This document shows, piece by piece, positions 18,353 to 28,280 of a stretch of DNA of 64,000 nt. The notes beneath the pieces were generated by a model that was not told the DNA's origin, did no database searches, and worked only from the letters and a program-made list of their open reading frames with translations. The stretch comes from an uncultured Eubacterium sp. (GTDB lineage: Bacteria; Bacillota; Clostridia; Lachnospirales; Lachnospiraceae). Numbering within the stretch: the stretch's first letter is position 1; the number at the start of each line of letters is the position of its first letter. Position numbers and translations under genes: made by a program. The DNA is taken from assembly GCA_948470065.1 (NCBI GenBank), contig CAOKNO010000003.1, positions 1 to 64,000 on the forward strand, given 5' to 3'.

Positions 18353-19143
18353 CGGTCATTCCCTCCAGCCTGATACATATGGTTCAGCGGACCGTTCCCT
18401 TTCCCCAAATCCAACCCATAGGCAATCGCCCCTGTTACATAGGCCTTTGCATCCTCTACGCTCTTTTCTATCCCCTTGCCGCAAGCCAGCCCGCAGGCAA
18501 TAGCGGAAGACAGCGTACAGCCTGTCCCATGGGTATTTGGATTCTCCAAATGCTCGCCTAGGAACCACATAGGCGTATCCTGGCAAAACAGCAGATCATC
18601 TGCGGAAACAAAATCATGCCCACCTTTAATCAAAACACTACCATTGTATTGTAACGCAAATGCCTGGGCTGCGGCAACCCTTTCTTCCCTGGTTTTTATG
18701 GTAGTTCCCAACAATAACCCCGTTTCCGGGATATTTGGCGTAAAGAGTTCCGCCATTGGCAAAAGATGCTTTTTGTAATACTCCACCGCTTCCAAATCCA
18801 TCAACCGTTTGCCGCTCGTAGACACCATGACCGTATCCATCACAATATGCCTGGCTCCAAAGCGCACCAGGCTGTCACGGATCACTTCCATCTGTGCTAT
18901 CCCAGGTATCATACCTATTTTGACGGCGTCTGGGACAATATCGGTAAATACGCATTCTAATTGTTTTTCCAAAAAATCAGGGGGCGCCGGCAAAACCTCC
19001 GCTACCCCTAAGGTATTCTGTGCTGTTAATGCAGTAACCACGCTCTCCCCATACAACCCATGTGCTGCAATGGTCTTTAAATCAGCCTGGATCCCTGCAC
19101 CGCCGCTACAGTCGCTCCCTGCAATTGTAAGCACGGTCTTCAT
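18349..19143 (-). CDS. thiD: hydroxymethylpyrimidine/phosphomethylpyrimidine kinase
   Basis: Phosphorylates HMP and then HMP-P, giving the pyrimidine half of thiamin. The 264 residues begin MKTVLTIAGSDCSGGAGIQA and contain the ribokinase-fold motifs: DLKTIAAHGLYG, VVTALTAQNT, LIKGGHD and the ATP/anion-hole motif NTHGTGCTLSSAIA. It overlaps thiE by 4 bases at its start and the next lipoprotein gene by 4 bases at its end, so it is within the TPP-riboswitch operon. Confidence 0.97.
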   Translation of the reverse strand: MKTVLTIAGSDCSGGAGIQADLKTIAAHGLYGESVVTALTAQNTLGVAEVLPAPPDFLEKQLECVFTDIVPDAVKIGMIPGIAQMEVIRDSLVRFGARHIVMDTVMVSTSGKRLMDLEAVEYYKKHLLPMAELFTPNIPETGLLLGTTIKTREERVAAAQAFALQYNGSVLIKGGHDFVSADDLLFCQDTPMWFLGEHLENPNTHGTGCTLSSAIACGLACGKGIEKSVEDAKAYVTGAIAYGLDLGKGNGPLNHMYQAGGNDR

Positions 19144-19760
19144 CGTCCCCCTCCATCCTCATAGGAATTTAACAAGCTACGGAGCTTCCTTACTTCTGCA
19201 ACAGGATCCTCCGCCTGAAATATCCCTGCGGAAACTGCAAGCCCTCCTGCGCCGCATGACAAAGGCTTCCAGGCATTTTCCGCCGTAATCCCTCCGATTG
19301 CCACGTTTGGGATGGGGGCGGCTTTTAGGATTCCACGATACGTTTCCTCTAGGATTGGGGCGGCGTCTTTCTTCGTATCTGTTGGAAACCAGGCCCCGCT
19401 GCCCAGATAATCTGCCCCAGCCGCCACAGCATCCTCCGCCTGCTTCACTGTCTTAGCCGTACAACCTATGATCTTTCCCGATCCGAAGAACCTTCTGGCA
19501 TCTGCTACCGGGATATCCGACTGCCCTAGGTGCACGCCGTCTGCGCCGCACAACGCAGCGATATCCAGACGATCGTTGATTACCAGCTTCGTCTCGAACC
19601 TCTTTGTCATCTCCCGTAGCTTCTTCGCGCGCATCAGGTATTCCGCAGACGAGATATCCTTTTCCCTAAGCTGGATCAAATCCACCCCGGCTTCTAACAC
19701 CGCGGCTATTGTTTTTTCCCCGTAAGAAAGATCTGCAATTACATACAACCAACGGCCCAT
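19140..19760 (-). CDS. thiE: thiamin-phosphate synthase
   Basis: Joins HMP-pyrophosphate and thiazole phosphate into thiamin phosphate. It has 206 residues in a TIM-barrel pattern: LIQLREKD, KLVINDRLDIAA, GADGVHLGQSD, IIGCTAKT, GADYLGSGAWFPT and the phosphate-binding VAIGGIT. The start is ATG at 19760 with GGAAAGGAT upstream; the open frame extends to 19832 but without a suitable site. It lies between thiC and thiD and overlaps thiD by 4 bases. No thiazole genes (thiG, thiH, thiS) are in the window. Confidence 0.96.
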   Translation of the reverse strand: MGRWLYVIADLSYGEKTIAAVLEAGVDLIQLREKDISSAEYLMRAKKLREMTKRFETKLVINDRLDIAALCGADGVHLGQSDIPVADARRFFGSGKIIGCTAKTVKQAEDAVAAGADYLGSGAWFPTDTKKDAAPILEETYRGILKAAPIPNVAIGGITAENAWKPLSCGAGGLAVSAGIFQAEDPVAEVRKLRSLLNSYEDGGGR

Positions 19761-19842
19761 ATATTCCAATCCTTTCCTAACAATGTTATCCTGCCCTCTT
19801 TCATGCAAGCATGGCTCGGACAGGATAACCACGATGGCTGAA

Positions 19843-21147
19843 CTATAAAATATCTATGTATTCCCCTGAGAGCGCCTTATTCATGCTTCTGACAGCGCAG
19901 AATTTGCCGCACATAGAGCAGGTGTCGTCATGCTCGGGCTTTCTGTCGTCACGGATTTTTCTTGCTGTTTCTGGGTCAATGGCGCATTCCCATTGGGCTT
20001 CCCAATCCAATGCCCTGCGGGCGTCCGCCATTTTATCATCCAGCTCCCTTGCGCCGCGTACGCCTTTTGCAATATCTGCTGCATGGGCTGCTATTTTGGA
20101 TGCGATAATCCCTTGCTTCACATCCTCTACATTTGGCAGCGCCAAGTGTTCTGCTGGCGTGACATAACATAGGAAGGCTGCGCCGTTCTGGGCGGCGATT
20201 GCTCCGCCGATGGCGGATGTAATATGGTCGTATCCTGGGGCAATGTCTGTGACAATAGGCCCTAATACATAGAATGGCGCGCCCATGCATATGGTCTGCT
20301 GCATCTTCATATTCGCTGCAATCTGATCCATCGGCATATGGCCGGGGCCTTCTACCATGACCTGTACGTCCTTTTCCCAAGCGCGTTTCGTCAGTTCCCC
20401 AAGGCGCACCAATTCTTCTATCTGGCACACGTCCGAACCGTCGGCAAGGCAGCCTGGGCGGCAAGCGTCGCCTAAGGAAATCGTAACGTCGTATTCCCGG
20501 CAGATTTCAAGGATTTCATCGAAATACTCGTAAAACGGGTTCTCTTCCCCTGTCATGCACATCCATGCAAAGACGAGCGAGCCGCCGCGGGAAACAATAT
20601 TCATCTTCCGTTTGTGCTTTTTGATCTGCTCAATGGTCTTTCTGGTAATGCCGCAATGGAGCGTTACAAAATCCACGCCGTCTTCGGCATGGAGCCTTAC
20701 CACATCAATAAAGTCCTTTGCTGTAAGCGTTGCAAGATCCCTCTGGTAATGGATGACAGAATCATAGACTGGGACTGTCCCAATCATTGCAGGGCACTCG
20801 GACGTCAGCTTCCGGCGGAATGGGATAGTATCCCCATGGGAAGAAAGATCCATAATGGCATGGGCGCCAAGCTTTACGGCCTCCATGACCTTTGCCATTT
20901 CTACCTCATAGTCCTTGCAATCCCTGGATACGCCCAGGTTTACATTGATCTTAGTCTGAAGCATAGAACCTACGCCTTCCGGTTCAATGCAGGTATGGTT
21001 CTTATTGGCGCAGATTGCGACCTTCCCTTCTGCAACCAGCGGCATCAGCTCTTCTACCGTCATCCGTTCCTTTTCTGCTACCTTTTTCAATTCCTCTGTT
21101 ACGATTCCCCTACGGGCCGCATCCATCTGCGTTGCATATTCTCTCAT
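19843..21147 (-). CDS. thiC: phosphomethylpyrimidine synthase
   Basis: A radical-SAM enzyme that rearranges aminoimidazole ribotide into HMP phosphate. At 434 residues it is of the short anaerobe type lacking the N-terminal extension of plant and proteobacterial ThiC. Visible motifs are [63 protein letters not shown], and the C-terminal iron-sulfur motif [11 protein letters not shown] (CX2CX4C). The start is ATG at 21147 with GGAGG 8 bases upstream; TTG at 21150 is an unlikely alternative. It is the first gene after the TPP riboswitch. Confidence 0.98.
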   Translation of the reverse strand: MREYATQMDAARRGIVTEELKKVAEKERMTVEELMPLVAEGKVAICANKNHTCIEPEGVGSMLQTKINVNLGVSRDCKDYEVEMAKVMEAVKLGAHAIMDLSSHGDTIPFRRKLTSECPAMIGTVPVYDSVIHYQRDLATLTAKDFIDVVRLHAEDGVDFVTLHCGITRKTIEQIKKHKRKMNIVSRGGSLVFAWMCMTGEENPFYEYFDEILEICREYDVTISLGDACRPGCLADGSDVCQIEELVRLGELTKRAWEKDVQVMVEGPGHMPMDQIAANMKMQQTICMGAPFYVLGPIVTDIAPGYDHITSAIGGAIAAQNGAAFLCYVTPAEHLALPNVEDVKQGIIASKIAAHAADIAKGVRGARELDDKMADARRALDWEAQWECAIDPETARKIRDDRKPEHDDTCSMCGKFCAVRSMNKALSGEYIDIL

Positions 21148-21175
21148 CAAATATCCTCCATATACTAATAAAGTG

Positions 21176-21212
21176 AAAGAAAGGGGAACGCCGTTCCCAA
21201 ACAGCGTTCCCC
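21176..21212 (-). terminator. riboswitch-controlled terminator before thiC
   Basis: GGGGAACGC pairs with GCGTTCCCC across a 12-base loop, followed on the minus strand by TTTCTTTCACTTT. It is placed between the TPP aptamer and thiC, so it is the expression platform. Confidence 0.85.
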
Positions 21213-21229
21213 AGACTTTTGTCTATTTT

Positions 21230-21316
21230 CCGCTCCCTACGACAGTGTTAACTGACAGGTTCAAAGAGTCAGGTTTTAACCTTCTCAACTGCATGGGCAG
21301 TCCCTCTGCGTATGAT
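21230..21316 (-). ncRNA. TPP riboswitch aptamer
   Basis: On the minus strand the leader of thiC contains the two halves of the thi box. The 5' part has ACGCAGAGGGACTGC then GCAGTTGAGA (consensus CTGAGA). The 3' part reads CTTTGAACCTG, then CAGTTAACACTG, then CGTAGGGAG, close to the classical form with ACCTGAT, GGTTAAT and CGNAGGGA. It lies between the promoter (21347-21375) and a terminator hairpin (21183-21212) upstream of thiC, the usual arrangement for transcriptional control by thiamin pyrophosphate. Confidence 0.92.
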
Positions 21317-21346
21317 TCTATTGTATCCGATTCCATTGCAACACCT

Positions 21347-21375
21347 ATCATAACGAATCGCAGGATATTTGTCAA
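21347..21375 (-). promoter_or_regulatory. promoter of the thi operon
   Basis: On the minus strand TTGACA and TATGAT are 17 bases apart, ending one base from the stop codon of the phosphoketolase gene. The thi operon is therefore started independently although it follows xfp directly. Confidence 0.85.
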
Positions 21376-21376
21376 G

Positions 21377-23764
21377 CTATTTGCCCTCGGAAGCCTTCCA
21401 TTCCCAATTGCGGATTTCTTCCAGATCCTGGCCATATTCCGTAATGTACTGCTTGTGCTCAATCAGCTTGTTGTTCATCTTCTGGATCAGATGCGCGCCT
21501 TTGTTGCCAAGCTGCGGCAGATGCATAACCGCATCTTTTACAAGGTTGAAACGGTCAATCTGGTTCTGTACACGCATATCGAACGGAGTTGTAATCGTCC
21601 CTTCCTCCAAGTAACCATGCACAGAAAGGTTCCGGTTATGGCGGTTATACGTCAATTCGTGGATCAAGGTCGGATATCCGTGGAATGCAAAGATAATCGG
21701 CTTATCCTTTGTAAACAGCATGTCATATTCACGATCGCTCAAGCCATGCGGATGCTTTGCGTCAGATTCAAGCTTAAACAGATCGACAACATTGATCACA
21801 CGTACCTTCAGTTCCGGCATTTCATCCCGCAGGATTGTAACAGCCGCGATAGTCTCTAACGTCGGCGTATCGCCGCAGCATACCATAACAACATCTGGTT
21901 CGTCGCCTGCGTCGCTGCTTGCCCATTCCCAGATGCTAATCCCCTGCGTACAGTGTTTTACCGCCTGTTCCATAGTCAGCCACTGGCAGCTTGGATGTTT
22001 GGATGCAACGATTGCATTTACATAGTTCTTGCTCTTGATACAGTGATCAAAGCAGGATAACAGGCAGTTGGTATCTGGCGGCAGATACATACGTACCACG
22101 TCTGCCTTTTTGTTTGTAATATGATCCAAGAACCCTGGATCCTGATGGGTAAACCCATTGTGGTCCTGCTGCCATACATTGGAAGTCAGGATAAAGTTCA
22201 AGGAAGCAATCGGCTGCCTCCAGGAAAGCTGGTTTGTAACCTTCAGCCATTTTGCATGCTGCGCAGCCATAGAATCCACAATACGGATAAACGCTTCGTA
22301 GCTTGCAAAGAACCCATGGCGCCCAGTCAGCAGGTATCCTTCCAGCCATCCCTCGCACATATGCTCGCTCAGCATACTGTCCATAATACGGCCGTCCCTT
22401 GCCAGGCAGTCGTCATTATCCAAAAGGTCTGCATTCCAGTCACGGTTTTCTTCCTCAAACGCATGATACAAGCGGTTTGACATTGTTTCATCCGGCCCGA
22501 AAATACGGAAGTTCCTGTTCTCTTTGTTCAGCTTAAAGATATCGCGGATATAACGGCCAAGCTCGATCATATCCTGTGCCTTCGTACGCCCTGCTTCCAC
22601 CTCAATGCCATAATTGCGGAAATCCGGAAGGCGCAGATCTTTCAACAGCAGGCCGCCGTTTGCATGGGGATTATCCCCCATACGGGCGCTCCCCTTTGGC
22701 GCAAGCTCTTCCAACTCAGGGATCAAACGTCCATTGTCATCGAAAAGCTCTTCTGGACGGTAGCTTTCCAGCCATTCCTTCAACTGGTCGAGATGTTCTG
22801 GCTTTTCCATGGTCATCGGCACCTGATGGGCGCGGAATGTCCCTTCAATCTGCTGCCCGTCTACAAATTTCGGTCCTGTCCATCCCTTTGGCGTACGAAG
22901 CACGATCATCGGCCAAACTGGGCGTTCTGGATCATTCTCTTTCCGTGCATGTTCCTGGATGGCTTTGATATCTTCAATCGCATGATCCATTGCCTCAGCC
23001 ATCTTCCGGTGCATTTCCATCGGCTCGTCGCCCTCTACGAAATAAGGCTTCCAGCCGCAGCCCTTGAAGAAGCTTTCCATCTCCTCATGGGAAATACGTG
23101 AGAAGATCGTCGGGTTGCTGATCTTATACCCATTCAGATGCATAATCGGTAAAACAGCGCCGTCTGTCATCGGGTTTAAGAACTTATTGGAATGCCAGGA
23201 AGTCGCAAGCGGGCCAGTTTCTGCCTCGCCGTCTCCGACAACTGCAACAGCAATCAAATCCGGGTTATCCAAAACAGCGCCGAACGCGTGGGCGATGGAA
23301 TAACCAAGCTCGCCGCCTTCGTTGATAGAACCAGGTGTTTCTGGCGCACAGTGGCTTGGGACGCCGCCTGGGAAGGAGAACTGCTTGAACATCTTCTTCA
23401 TGCCTTCTTCATCTTGGCTGATATTTGGATAGAACTTGCTATACGTCCCTTCCATATATGTATTAGCAATCATAAAGTTTCCGCCATGTCCAGGGCCGGA
23501 AAGGTAAATCATATCAAGATCATAACGTTTGATCGCGCGGTTGCAATGGACATAAATAAAGTTCTGGCCTGGAACCGTGCCCCAATGTCCCACGATTTTC
23601 TTCTTTACATGTTCCATCGTCAGGGGTTCTTTCAACAGCGGGTTGTCCAGCAGATAGAGCTGGCCTGCAGAAAGATAATTCGCCGCCCTCCAATAGGCGT
23701 CCATTTTCTGCAAAAGCTCATCCGACAACGGCTGCTTTTCCAGGCATGTTGTAACATCAGACAT
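21377..23764 (-). CDS. xfp: xylulose-5-phosphate/fructose-6-phosphate phosphoketolase
   Basis: A TPP-dependent enzyme that splits xylulose-5-phosphate (and possibly fructose-6-phosphate) with phosphate, giving acetyl phosphate. It has 795 residues, the family length. Motifs include [20 protein letters not shown], the TPP-binding [47 protein letters not shown] and the C-terminal [12 protein letters not shown] with [15 protein letters not shown]. It has its own promoter. No terminator is seen between its stop codon and the adjacent thi promoter, so read-through into the riboswitch is possible. It needs the cofactor whose synthesis starts next door. Confidence 0.97.
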   Translation of the reverse strand: MSDVTTCLEKQPLSDELLQKMDAYWRAANYLSAGQLYLLDNPLLKEPLTMEHVKKKIVGHWGTVPGQNFIYVHCNRAIKRYDLDMIYLSGPGHGGNFMIANTYMEGTYSKFYPNISQDEEGMKKMFKQFSFPGGVPSHCAPETPGSINEGGELGYSIAHAFGAVLDNPDLIAVAVVGDGEAETGPLATSWHSNKFLNPMTDGAVLPIMHLNGYKISNPTIFSRISHEEMESFFKGCGWKPYFVEGDEPMEMHRKMAEAMDHAIEDIKAIQEHARKENDPERPVWPMIVLRTPKGWTGPKFVDGQQIEGTFRAHQVPMTMEKPEHLDQLKEWLESYRPEELFDDNGRLIPELEELAPKGSARMGDNPHANGGLLLKDLRLPDFRNYGIEVEAGRTKAQDMIELGRYIRDIFKLNKENRNFRIFGPDETMSNRLYHAFEEENRDWNADLLDNDDCLARDGRIMDSMLSEHMCEGWLEGYLLTGRHGFFASYEAFIRIVDSMAAQHAKWLKVTNQLSWRQPIASLNFILTSNVWQQDHNGFTHQDPGFLDHITNKKADVVRMYLPPDTNCLLSCFDHCIKSKNYVNAIVASKHPSCQWLTMEQAVKHCTQGISIWEWASSDAGDEPDVVMVCCGDTPTLETIAAVTILRDEMPELKVRVINVVDLFKLESDAKHPHGLSDREYDMLFTKDKPIIFAFHGYPTLIHELTYNRHNRNLSVHGYLEEGTITTPFDMRVQNQIDRFNLVKDAVMHLPQLGNKGAHLIQKMNNKLIEHKQYITEYGQDLEEIRNWEWKASEGK

Positions 23765-23809
23765 TTCAATTCTCTCCTTTCATATCCTCCTCTTTTATGT
23801 GACACTATA

Positions 23810-23838
23810 AGTATACAACTACAAAGCCTTTTCTGCAA
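23810..23838 (-). promoter_or_regulatory. promoter of xfp
   Basis: TTGCAG and TATACT on the minus strand, 17 bases apart, about 45 bases before the start codon; two GGAG-type sites follow, the nearer GGAGA serving xfp. Confidence 0.65.
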
Positions 23839-23921
23839 TCACAGGATGGAAGAAAATACAAAAAAACATTGCCCGGCCAGCTACGGCATTGAAGACAGGC
23901 TTTTCATAATCCTCCAAGCTT

Positions 23922-23958
23922 AAAGGCTAACCGCACAGCTTATGCGCAGTTAGCCTTT
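23922..23958 (-). terminator. terminator after the S41 protease gene
   Basis: AAAGGCTAAC and GTTAGCCTTT form a 10-bp stem, extended by CGC/GCG-type pairs, 26 bases after the stop codon of the protease gene. It ends the CdaR-like/ftsE/ftsX/protease unit. Confidence 0.75.
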
Positions 23959-23983
23959 GTTGTCGTAACGTATACGCTCCTTC

Positions 23984-25285
23984 CTATTCCTGCTGCAGCA
24001 CTTCGATTGCCTTCTGCACCTGGTTGTCATGCATTGGGTTGTACGTTTCGTCACTTTCCTCTAAATATTTATATTCCAGTTCGATATCTGGAGCAATCCC
24101 GACCTCATGGATATAATTCCCTTTCGGAGTGAAATATTTGGCCATCGTCACCTTCACGGCGCTCCCATCCTCAAGTGGGATAATGGTCTGGACAATCCCT
24201 TTCCCAAACGATTTTGTGCCAATCAGCGTCCCATATCCATAATCCTTCACCGCGCCTGCAAAAATCTCAGACGCACTGGCGCTGTTCTCATTGATCAGGA
24301 CTGCCATTGGGATATCCATGCATTCCTTATCCGATTTGTAATCAGAACGGTTCCCATATTTATCCTCGGTATAGACCACAAGGCCTTCCGGCAGGATGTC
24401 ATCTAACATGGTGCACACCGACTGCAGCACCCCGCCAGGGTTATCGCGCAGATCCACAATCATAGACTTCATCCCGTTCCCCTGCATCTCCGTGATGGCC
24501 TCTTCAAACTGCTCTGGCGTCGACTCCGCAAATTCTGAAATCTGGATGAAACCAATATCCCCTTCTAGCATCTGATATTGGACCGTCGGGACTTCAATCT
24601 GCCTACGCTCTACATCCATCTCGACATAATCGGCTTCCCCTTCCCGGATCAGCCTAAGATGCACGGCGCTTCCCTCTTCCCCTTTGATATGTGTGACAAC
24701 TTCAGCTAATTCCATATCGCTGATATCCAGATCCTTTACCTGGGCGAGGATATCCCCATCTTTCATGCCCGCCTCCTCGGCCGGAGTCCCTGGATATACA
24801 TGGCGGACGGTGATCACCTTGGTCTTTGCGTCCTGGTTCAAAACGACGCCAATCCCAAAATAAAGCCCAGACGTGCTCTCATGAAACGACGCATATTCCT
24901 CCGCTGTAAAATAATTGGAATACGGATCGCCAAGACCGCTGACCATCCCGGCATATACGCCCTCTGCCATCGCATCCTTATCAACTGCTTCATAATAGTA
25001 TTCGTCAATCAGGTCGGCAATCTCTGACATCTTTTTTTCGACGCTGCTGTCGAAGACCCTCTGCTCTTCTTCGGCCTGGTTCTCTTTTGGCTCGGCTGCA
25101 AGGCCTTCCCTCTCCTTGGGCGCAACCACAAAACGCAGCGCCAATGTCAACGCTGCTGCGGCAAGGACTGTCGCCATTACGCCTGCCGCCATGCCCCTGG
25201 CAAAGTCAGACTTCCTCTTCCGGGGCTTTTGTTCCCCAAACCCTTCTAGTTCCCACTCCTCCGGATCAAATTGCTCCATATCCAT
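23984..25285 (-). CDS. S41 family C-terminal processing protease
   Basis: A 433-residue membrane-anchored serine protease. After a ~30-residue cytoplasmic start comes one membrane segment (about residues 35-55). Then follow the CTP N-terminal helices (EIADLIDEYYYEAVD), YSNYFTAEEY, a PDZ domain (about 120-205, GIGVVLNQ to LRLIREGE) and the S41 catalytic domain. The catalytic Ser lies in NENSASASEIFAGAV (~residue 335) and the Lys in GTKSFGKGIVQ (~360); DLRDNPGGV is also typical. Start chosen at 25285 behind AGAGGT. It follows ftsE and ftsX in one unit; in other Firmicutes FtsEX controls peptidoglycan hydrolases at division, so a cell-envelope role is likely but inferred. Confidence 0.93.
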   Translation of the reverse strand: MDMEQFDPEEWELEGFGEQKPRKRKSDFARGMAAGVMATVLAAAALTLALRFVVAPKEREGLAAEPKENQAEEEQRVFDSSVEKKMSEIADLIDEYYYEAVDKDAMAEGVYAGMVSGLGDPYSNYFTAEEYASFHESTSGLYFGIGVVLNQDAKTKVITVRHVYPGTPAEEAGMKDGDILAQVKDLDISDMELAEVVTHIKGEEGSAVHLRLIREGEADYVEMDVERRQIEVPTVQYQMLEGDIGFIQISEFAESTPEQFEEAITEMQGNGMKSMIVDLRDNPGGVLQSVCTMLDDILPEGLVVYTEDKYGNRSDYKSDKECMDIPMAVLINENSASASEIFAGAVKDYGYGTLIGTKSFGKGIVQTIIPLEDGSAVKVTMAKYFTPKGNYIHEVGIAPDIELEYKYLEESDETYNPMHDNQVQKAIEVLQQE

Positions 25286-25312
25286 CACAGTACCTCTTTT
25301 CTCTCTACAATA

Positions 25313-26221
25313 TCATACTCTCAGATGCTTGCGTATCGTCATCCGGCTTCCTAAAAACCCAATACCTACACCCAAAACAAGCCCTACTGGAACCAGCGTG
25401 GAGAATACCTGCCCTACGGGAAGGAAATCCAAAATCCCATTTAACCACCGGAATTTCTCCGCCACATACAGGATTACCCGCCGGTACATAATAAAAAGCA
25501 CCGCTAAGGGAAGCGCTGAACCGATGATCCCGATTAAGATCCCTTCCACAAGGAACGGCGCGCGCACGAAGTAATCCGTCGCCCCTATCAGCTTCATAAT
25601 CGCAATCTCCTCCCGGCGGACCGCAATCCCTACCGTGACGGTATTGCTGATCAAAAAGACGGCCACGCATAATAAAATCAGGATGATGCCCGCAGATACA
25701 TAGCCAATCAAGCGGTTGAAATCCGTCAAGGTATTTGCCGCAGCCTCAGAGCTTTTGACCTCCTGTACGCCATCTAAGGATTGAAGGTATGTAACAAGCG
25801 CCTGCTGCATCGAAATGTCGTTCATATATACTTCAAAATGCGCAGAATTGGCAAGCGGGTTGTCTTCTGCAAAATCATCTGCAATTTCCTGCGCATCGTC
25901 AAAATATATCTTCTTGAACTCTTCCCAGGTCTGATCGGCAGATACAAATTCCTTCCGGGATACCTCGACCCGTTTGTCAATCTGTTTCCCAATCGCATCT
26001 ATCTGCTCCTCGGTAGCGCCATCATCGAAAAATACCGTAACGGCAACCCCAGACTCCACCTCGCGTACGACGCTTTGGAAATTCACCACTACAGAATAGA
26101 ATATGCCAAATAAGAAAATACATGCAGACATCGTAGCAATTGATGCAAGGGAAAACATTTTATTCTTCCAGATATTCCTTACCCCTTGCCATAAGGTATA
26201 TAAAAATGTACTAATCCTCAT
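25313..26221 (-). CDS. ftsX: cell division protein FtsX
   Basis: Membrane partner of FtsE in the FtsEX complex, which passes ATP-driven conformational change to envelope hydrolases. About 302 residues: MRISTFLYTLWQGVRNIWKN, first membrane helix (about 22-45), a ~120-residue extracellular loop with VTVFFDDGATEEQIDAIG, then three further helices (about 165-190, 215-240, 265-290). The ATG at 26221 has AGGTGG upstream and overlaps the last 11 bases of ftsE, giving translational coupling; a start at 26242 is open but less likely. The order ftsE-ftsX-protease is conserved in related bacteria. Confidence 0.95.
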   Translation of the reverse strand: MRISTFLYTLWQGVRNIWKNKMFSLASIATMSACIFLFGIFYSVVVNFQSVVREVESGVAVTVFFDDGATEEQIDAIGKQIDKRVEVSRKEFVSADQTWEEFKKIYFDDAQEIADDFAEDNPLANSAHFEVYMNDISMQQALVTYLQSLDGVQEVKSSEAAANTLTDFNRLIGYVSAGIILILLCVAVFLISNTVTVGIAVRREEIAIMKLIGATDYFVRAPFLVEGILIGIIGSALPLAVLFIMYRRVILYVAEKFRWLNGILDFLPVGQVFSTLVPVGLVLGVGIGFLGSRMTIRKHLRV

Positions 26222-26894
26222 AACTGCCACCTGCCTGTTCATCGCCTACAACCACGCCTTGGTTCATCGTAATGACGCGCTTGCCCATTGCTTTTACGAT
26301 TTCCCTGTTGTGCGTGACCACCAGGACCGTCGTCCCCCGCTGGTTGATCTCATCCAAAAGCTTCATAATCTCCCAGGCGTTATGGGCGTCCAGGTTCCCC
26401 GTAGGCTCATCCGCCAGCAGAAGCCGCGGCTCATTGACCAAAGCCCTTGCAATCGCCACACGCTGCTGCTCCCCGCCAGAAATCTCCTTGGGGTACGATT
26501 TATACTTCGCCGCAAGCCCGACCAAAGACAGTACGGCAGGAACGCGCTTGCGCATCGTCTTAACTGGTATCCCGATCACACGTTGGGCAAACGCCACATT
26601 CTCATAGACGTTCCGATCCTTCAGCAGGCGGAAATCCTGGAACACGACGCCAAGCTTCCTGCGGAACCTCGGGATCTCCTTATGCCGCACGTTCCCCAGC
26701 TTCTGCCCGTTTACCCAGATAACGCCTTTGGTAGGCTCAAGTTCTTTCAGCAGCAATTTTACCAGCGTCGATTTCCCGGAACCGCTGTCCCCCATTACAA
26801 AGACAAATTCCCCTGGCGCAATATGCAGGCTCACATCATTCAAGGCAGGGATCCCTGCCGCATACGATTTGCTGACATGATCAAGTTTTATCAT
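26211..26894 (-). CDS. ftsE: cell division ATP-binding protein FtsE
   Basis: ABC-type ATPase of 227 residues. Walker A is GDSGSGKST (about 36-44), the signature is ISGGEQQRVAIARAL, Walker B LLADEPTGNLD, and the H-loop VVTHNRE. The start MIKLDHVSKSYAAGIPALND is the usual FtsE start. It lies 9 bases after the CdaR-like regulator gene and overlaps ftsX. Confidence 0.96.
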   Translation of the reverse strand: MIKLDHVSKSYAAGIPALNDVSLHIAPGEFVFVMGDSGSGKSTLVKLLLKELEPTKGVIWVNGQKLGNVRHKEIPRFRRKLGVVFQDFRLLKDRNVYENVAFAQRVIGIPVKTMRKRVPAVLSLVGLAAKYKSYPKEISGGEQQRVAIARALVNEPRLLLADEPTGNLDAHNAWEIMKLLDEINQRGTTVLVVTHNREIVKAMGKRVITMNQGVVVGDEQAGGSYED

Positions 26895-26903
26895 TCGGAC
26901 CTC

Positions 26904-27995
26904 CTAATAATCCAGCGTTTCCATATACTTCATGTATTTTACAACCATCAGCGCAATCTTAAACGTAATGGCGTCTTCAAAGACCCGCAGATCCAGCCCC
27001 GTGCTCTTTTGCAGCTTATCGAGGCGGTAGACTAGGGTGTTGCGGTGGATATAGAGCTGCCTGGAGGTTTCCGAAACATTCAGGCTGTTCTCAAAAAATT
27101 TATTGATCGTAGTCAGCGTCTCTTCATCAAATTCATCCGGCGACTTCCCATCGAAGATTTCTTTGATAAACATCTTGCACAAAGGGATGGGGAGCTGGTA
27201 AATCAAACGGCCAATGCCCAACGTGGAATAAGCGATGACATTGCGTTCCTCAAAGAAAATCTTCCCTACGTCCAACGCCATCCGGGCTTCCTTATAAGAA
27301 CGTGACACCTCTTTGATCTCATTAACAATCGTACCGTATGCGATATGGGTCTCCGGCTCTTCCCCAGTGGTATGGAACAGCCCCAGGATAACCTCGGCCG
27401 TCCGGTTCAGTTCCTCGTACCCTTCATTTTCCATCACCTCTTTTACGACAATGATATTCTTCTCATCGACTGCCGTAATGAAATCCCTGGACTTACCCGC
27501 CAGCAGGCCGCGGACTTTCTCCAGCTCATTCCCATCCTTCTCCCGGTTTGTTTCCACGATAAAGACGACGCGCCTGGCCTCCGTATCAATGTGCAGCTTC
27601 TTGGCCCGGTTGTAAATATCTACCAAAAGCAGGTTATCCAACAGTAAGTTCTTTACAAAATTATCCTTATCGAAACGCTCTTTATAAGCTACCAGTAAAT
27701 TCTGGATCTGGAAGCTTGCAATTTTACCTACCATATATACATCATCGCTGTCGCCGTTGGCGAGCAAGATATATTCCAACTGATGTTCATCAAATACTTT
27801 GAAAAACTGGCATCCCAAAAATACCTGGCTGTCCGCCGGGGATTCCACAAACGCCAATGCGGCTGTGACATAACTGTCCGTATCCTGGAATGTAGACGCA
27901 AGCACTTTGCCTTCCGTATCAATAATACATAAATCAATCCTGGTAATCCCCTTTAACCCGTCAATCGTACTCTGAAGTATCTGATTTGAAATCAT
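26904..27995 (-). CDS. CdaR/PucR-type transcriptional regulator
   Basis: A 363-residue protein. The N-terminal ~130 residues look like a sensory domain (IDLCIIDTEGKVLAST, then IQNLLVAYKERFDKDNFVKN). A central GGDEF-like domain follows (RRVVFIVETNRE, THIAYGTIVNEIKEVSRSYKEARMAL in part), and the C-terminus is the PucR helix-turn-helix, NKFFENSLNVSETSRQLYIH then RNTLVYRLDKLQKSTGLDLR. The effector is unknown; CdaR proteins respond to sugar acids, but the neighbour here is ftsEX and no sugar-acid genes are present. AAGGAG lies 7 bases upstream of the ATG. Probably transcribed with ftsE. Confidence 0.85.
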   Translation of the reverse strand: MISNQILQSTIDGLKGITRIDLCIIDTEGKVLASTFQDTDSYVTAALAFVESPADSQVFLGCQFFKVFDEHQLEYILLANGDSDDVYMVGKIASFQIQNLLVAYKERFDKDNFVKNLLLDNLLLVDIYNRAKKLHIDTEARRVVFIVETNREKDGNELEKVRGLLAGKSRDFITAVDEKNIIVVKEVMENEGYEELNRTAEVILGLFHTTGEEPETHIAYGTIVNEIKEVSRSYKEARMALDVGKIFFEERNVIAYSTLGIGRLIYQLPIPLCKMFIKEIFDGKSPDEFDEETLTTINKFFENSLNVSETSRQLYIHRNTLVYRLDKLQKSTGLDLRVFEDAITFKIALMVVKYMKYMETLDY

Positions 27996-28280
27996 TCGCT
28001 CACTCCTTTTCTATTTCTTTTGCTTGGGCCCATCCAACGATACTGCTGGCTCCTATATGCCCTTATCCCTATGCAACTTTCACAAAGTATAATCTCTCTT
28101 TTGAACAAAATAAATGGACTTAATTGGTATTTTAATATAAATCCACAAAAAAAGAAAGAGAAAATCCATAATTTTTTATGCATTTCCTCGATTTTCTTTT
28201 CCCAGGCTCATGAATCCGACATAGGCATAGTGCACAATTTATTACTATCCATCCTTCCGCCAGCAATTTCCATCCGATTC

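Noticed and set aside
21223..21462. 79-codon frame across the thi leader
   Set aside because: It coincides with the TPP aptamer and the thi promoter and has no ribosome binding site.
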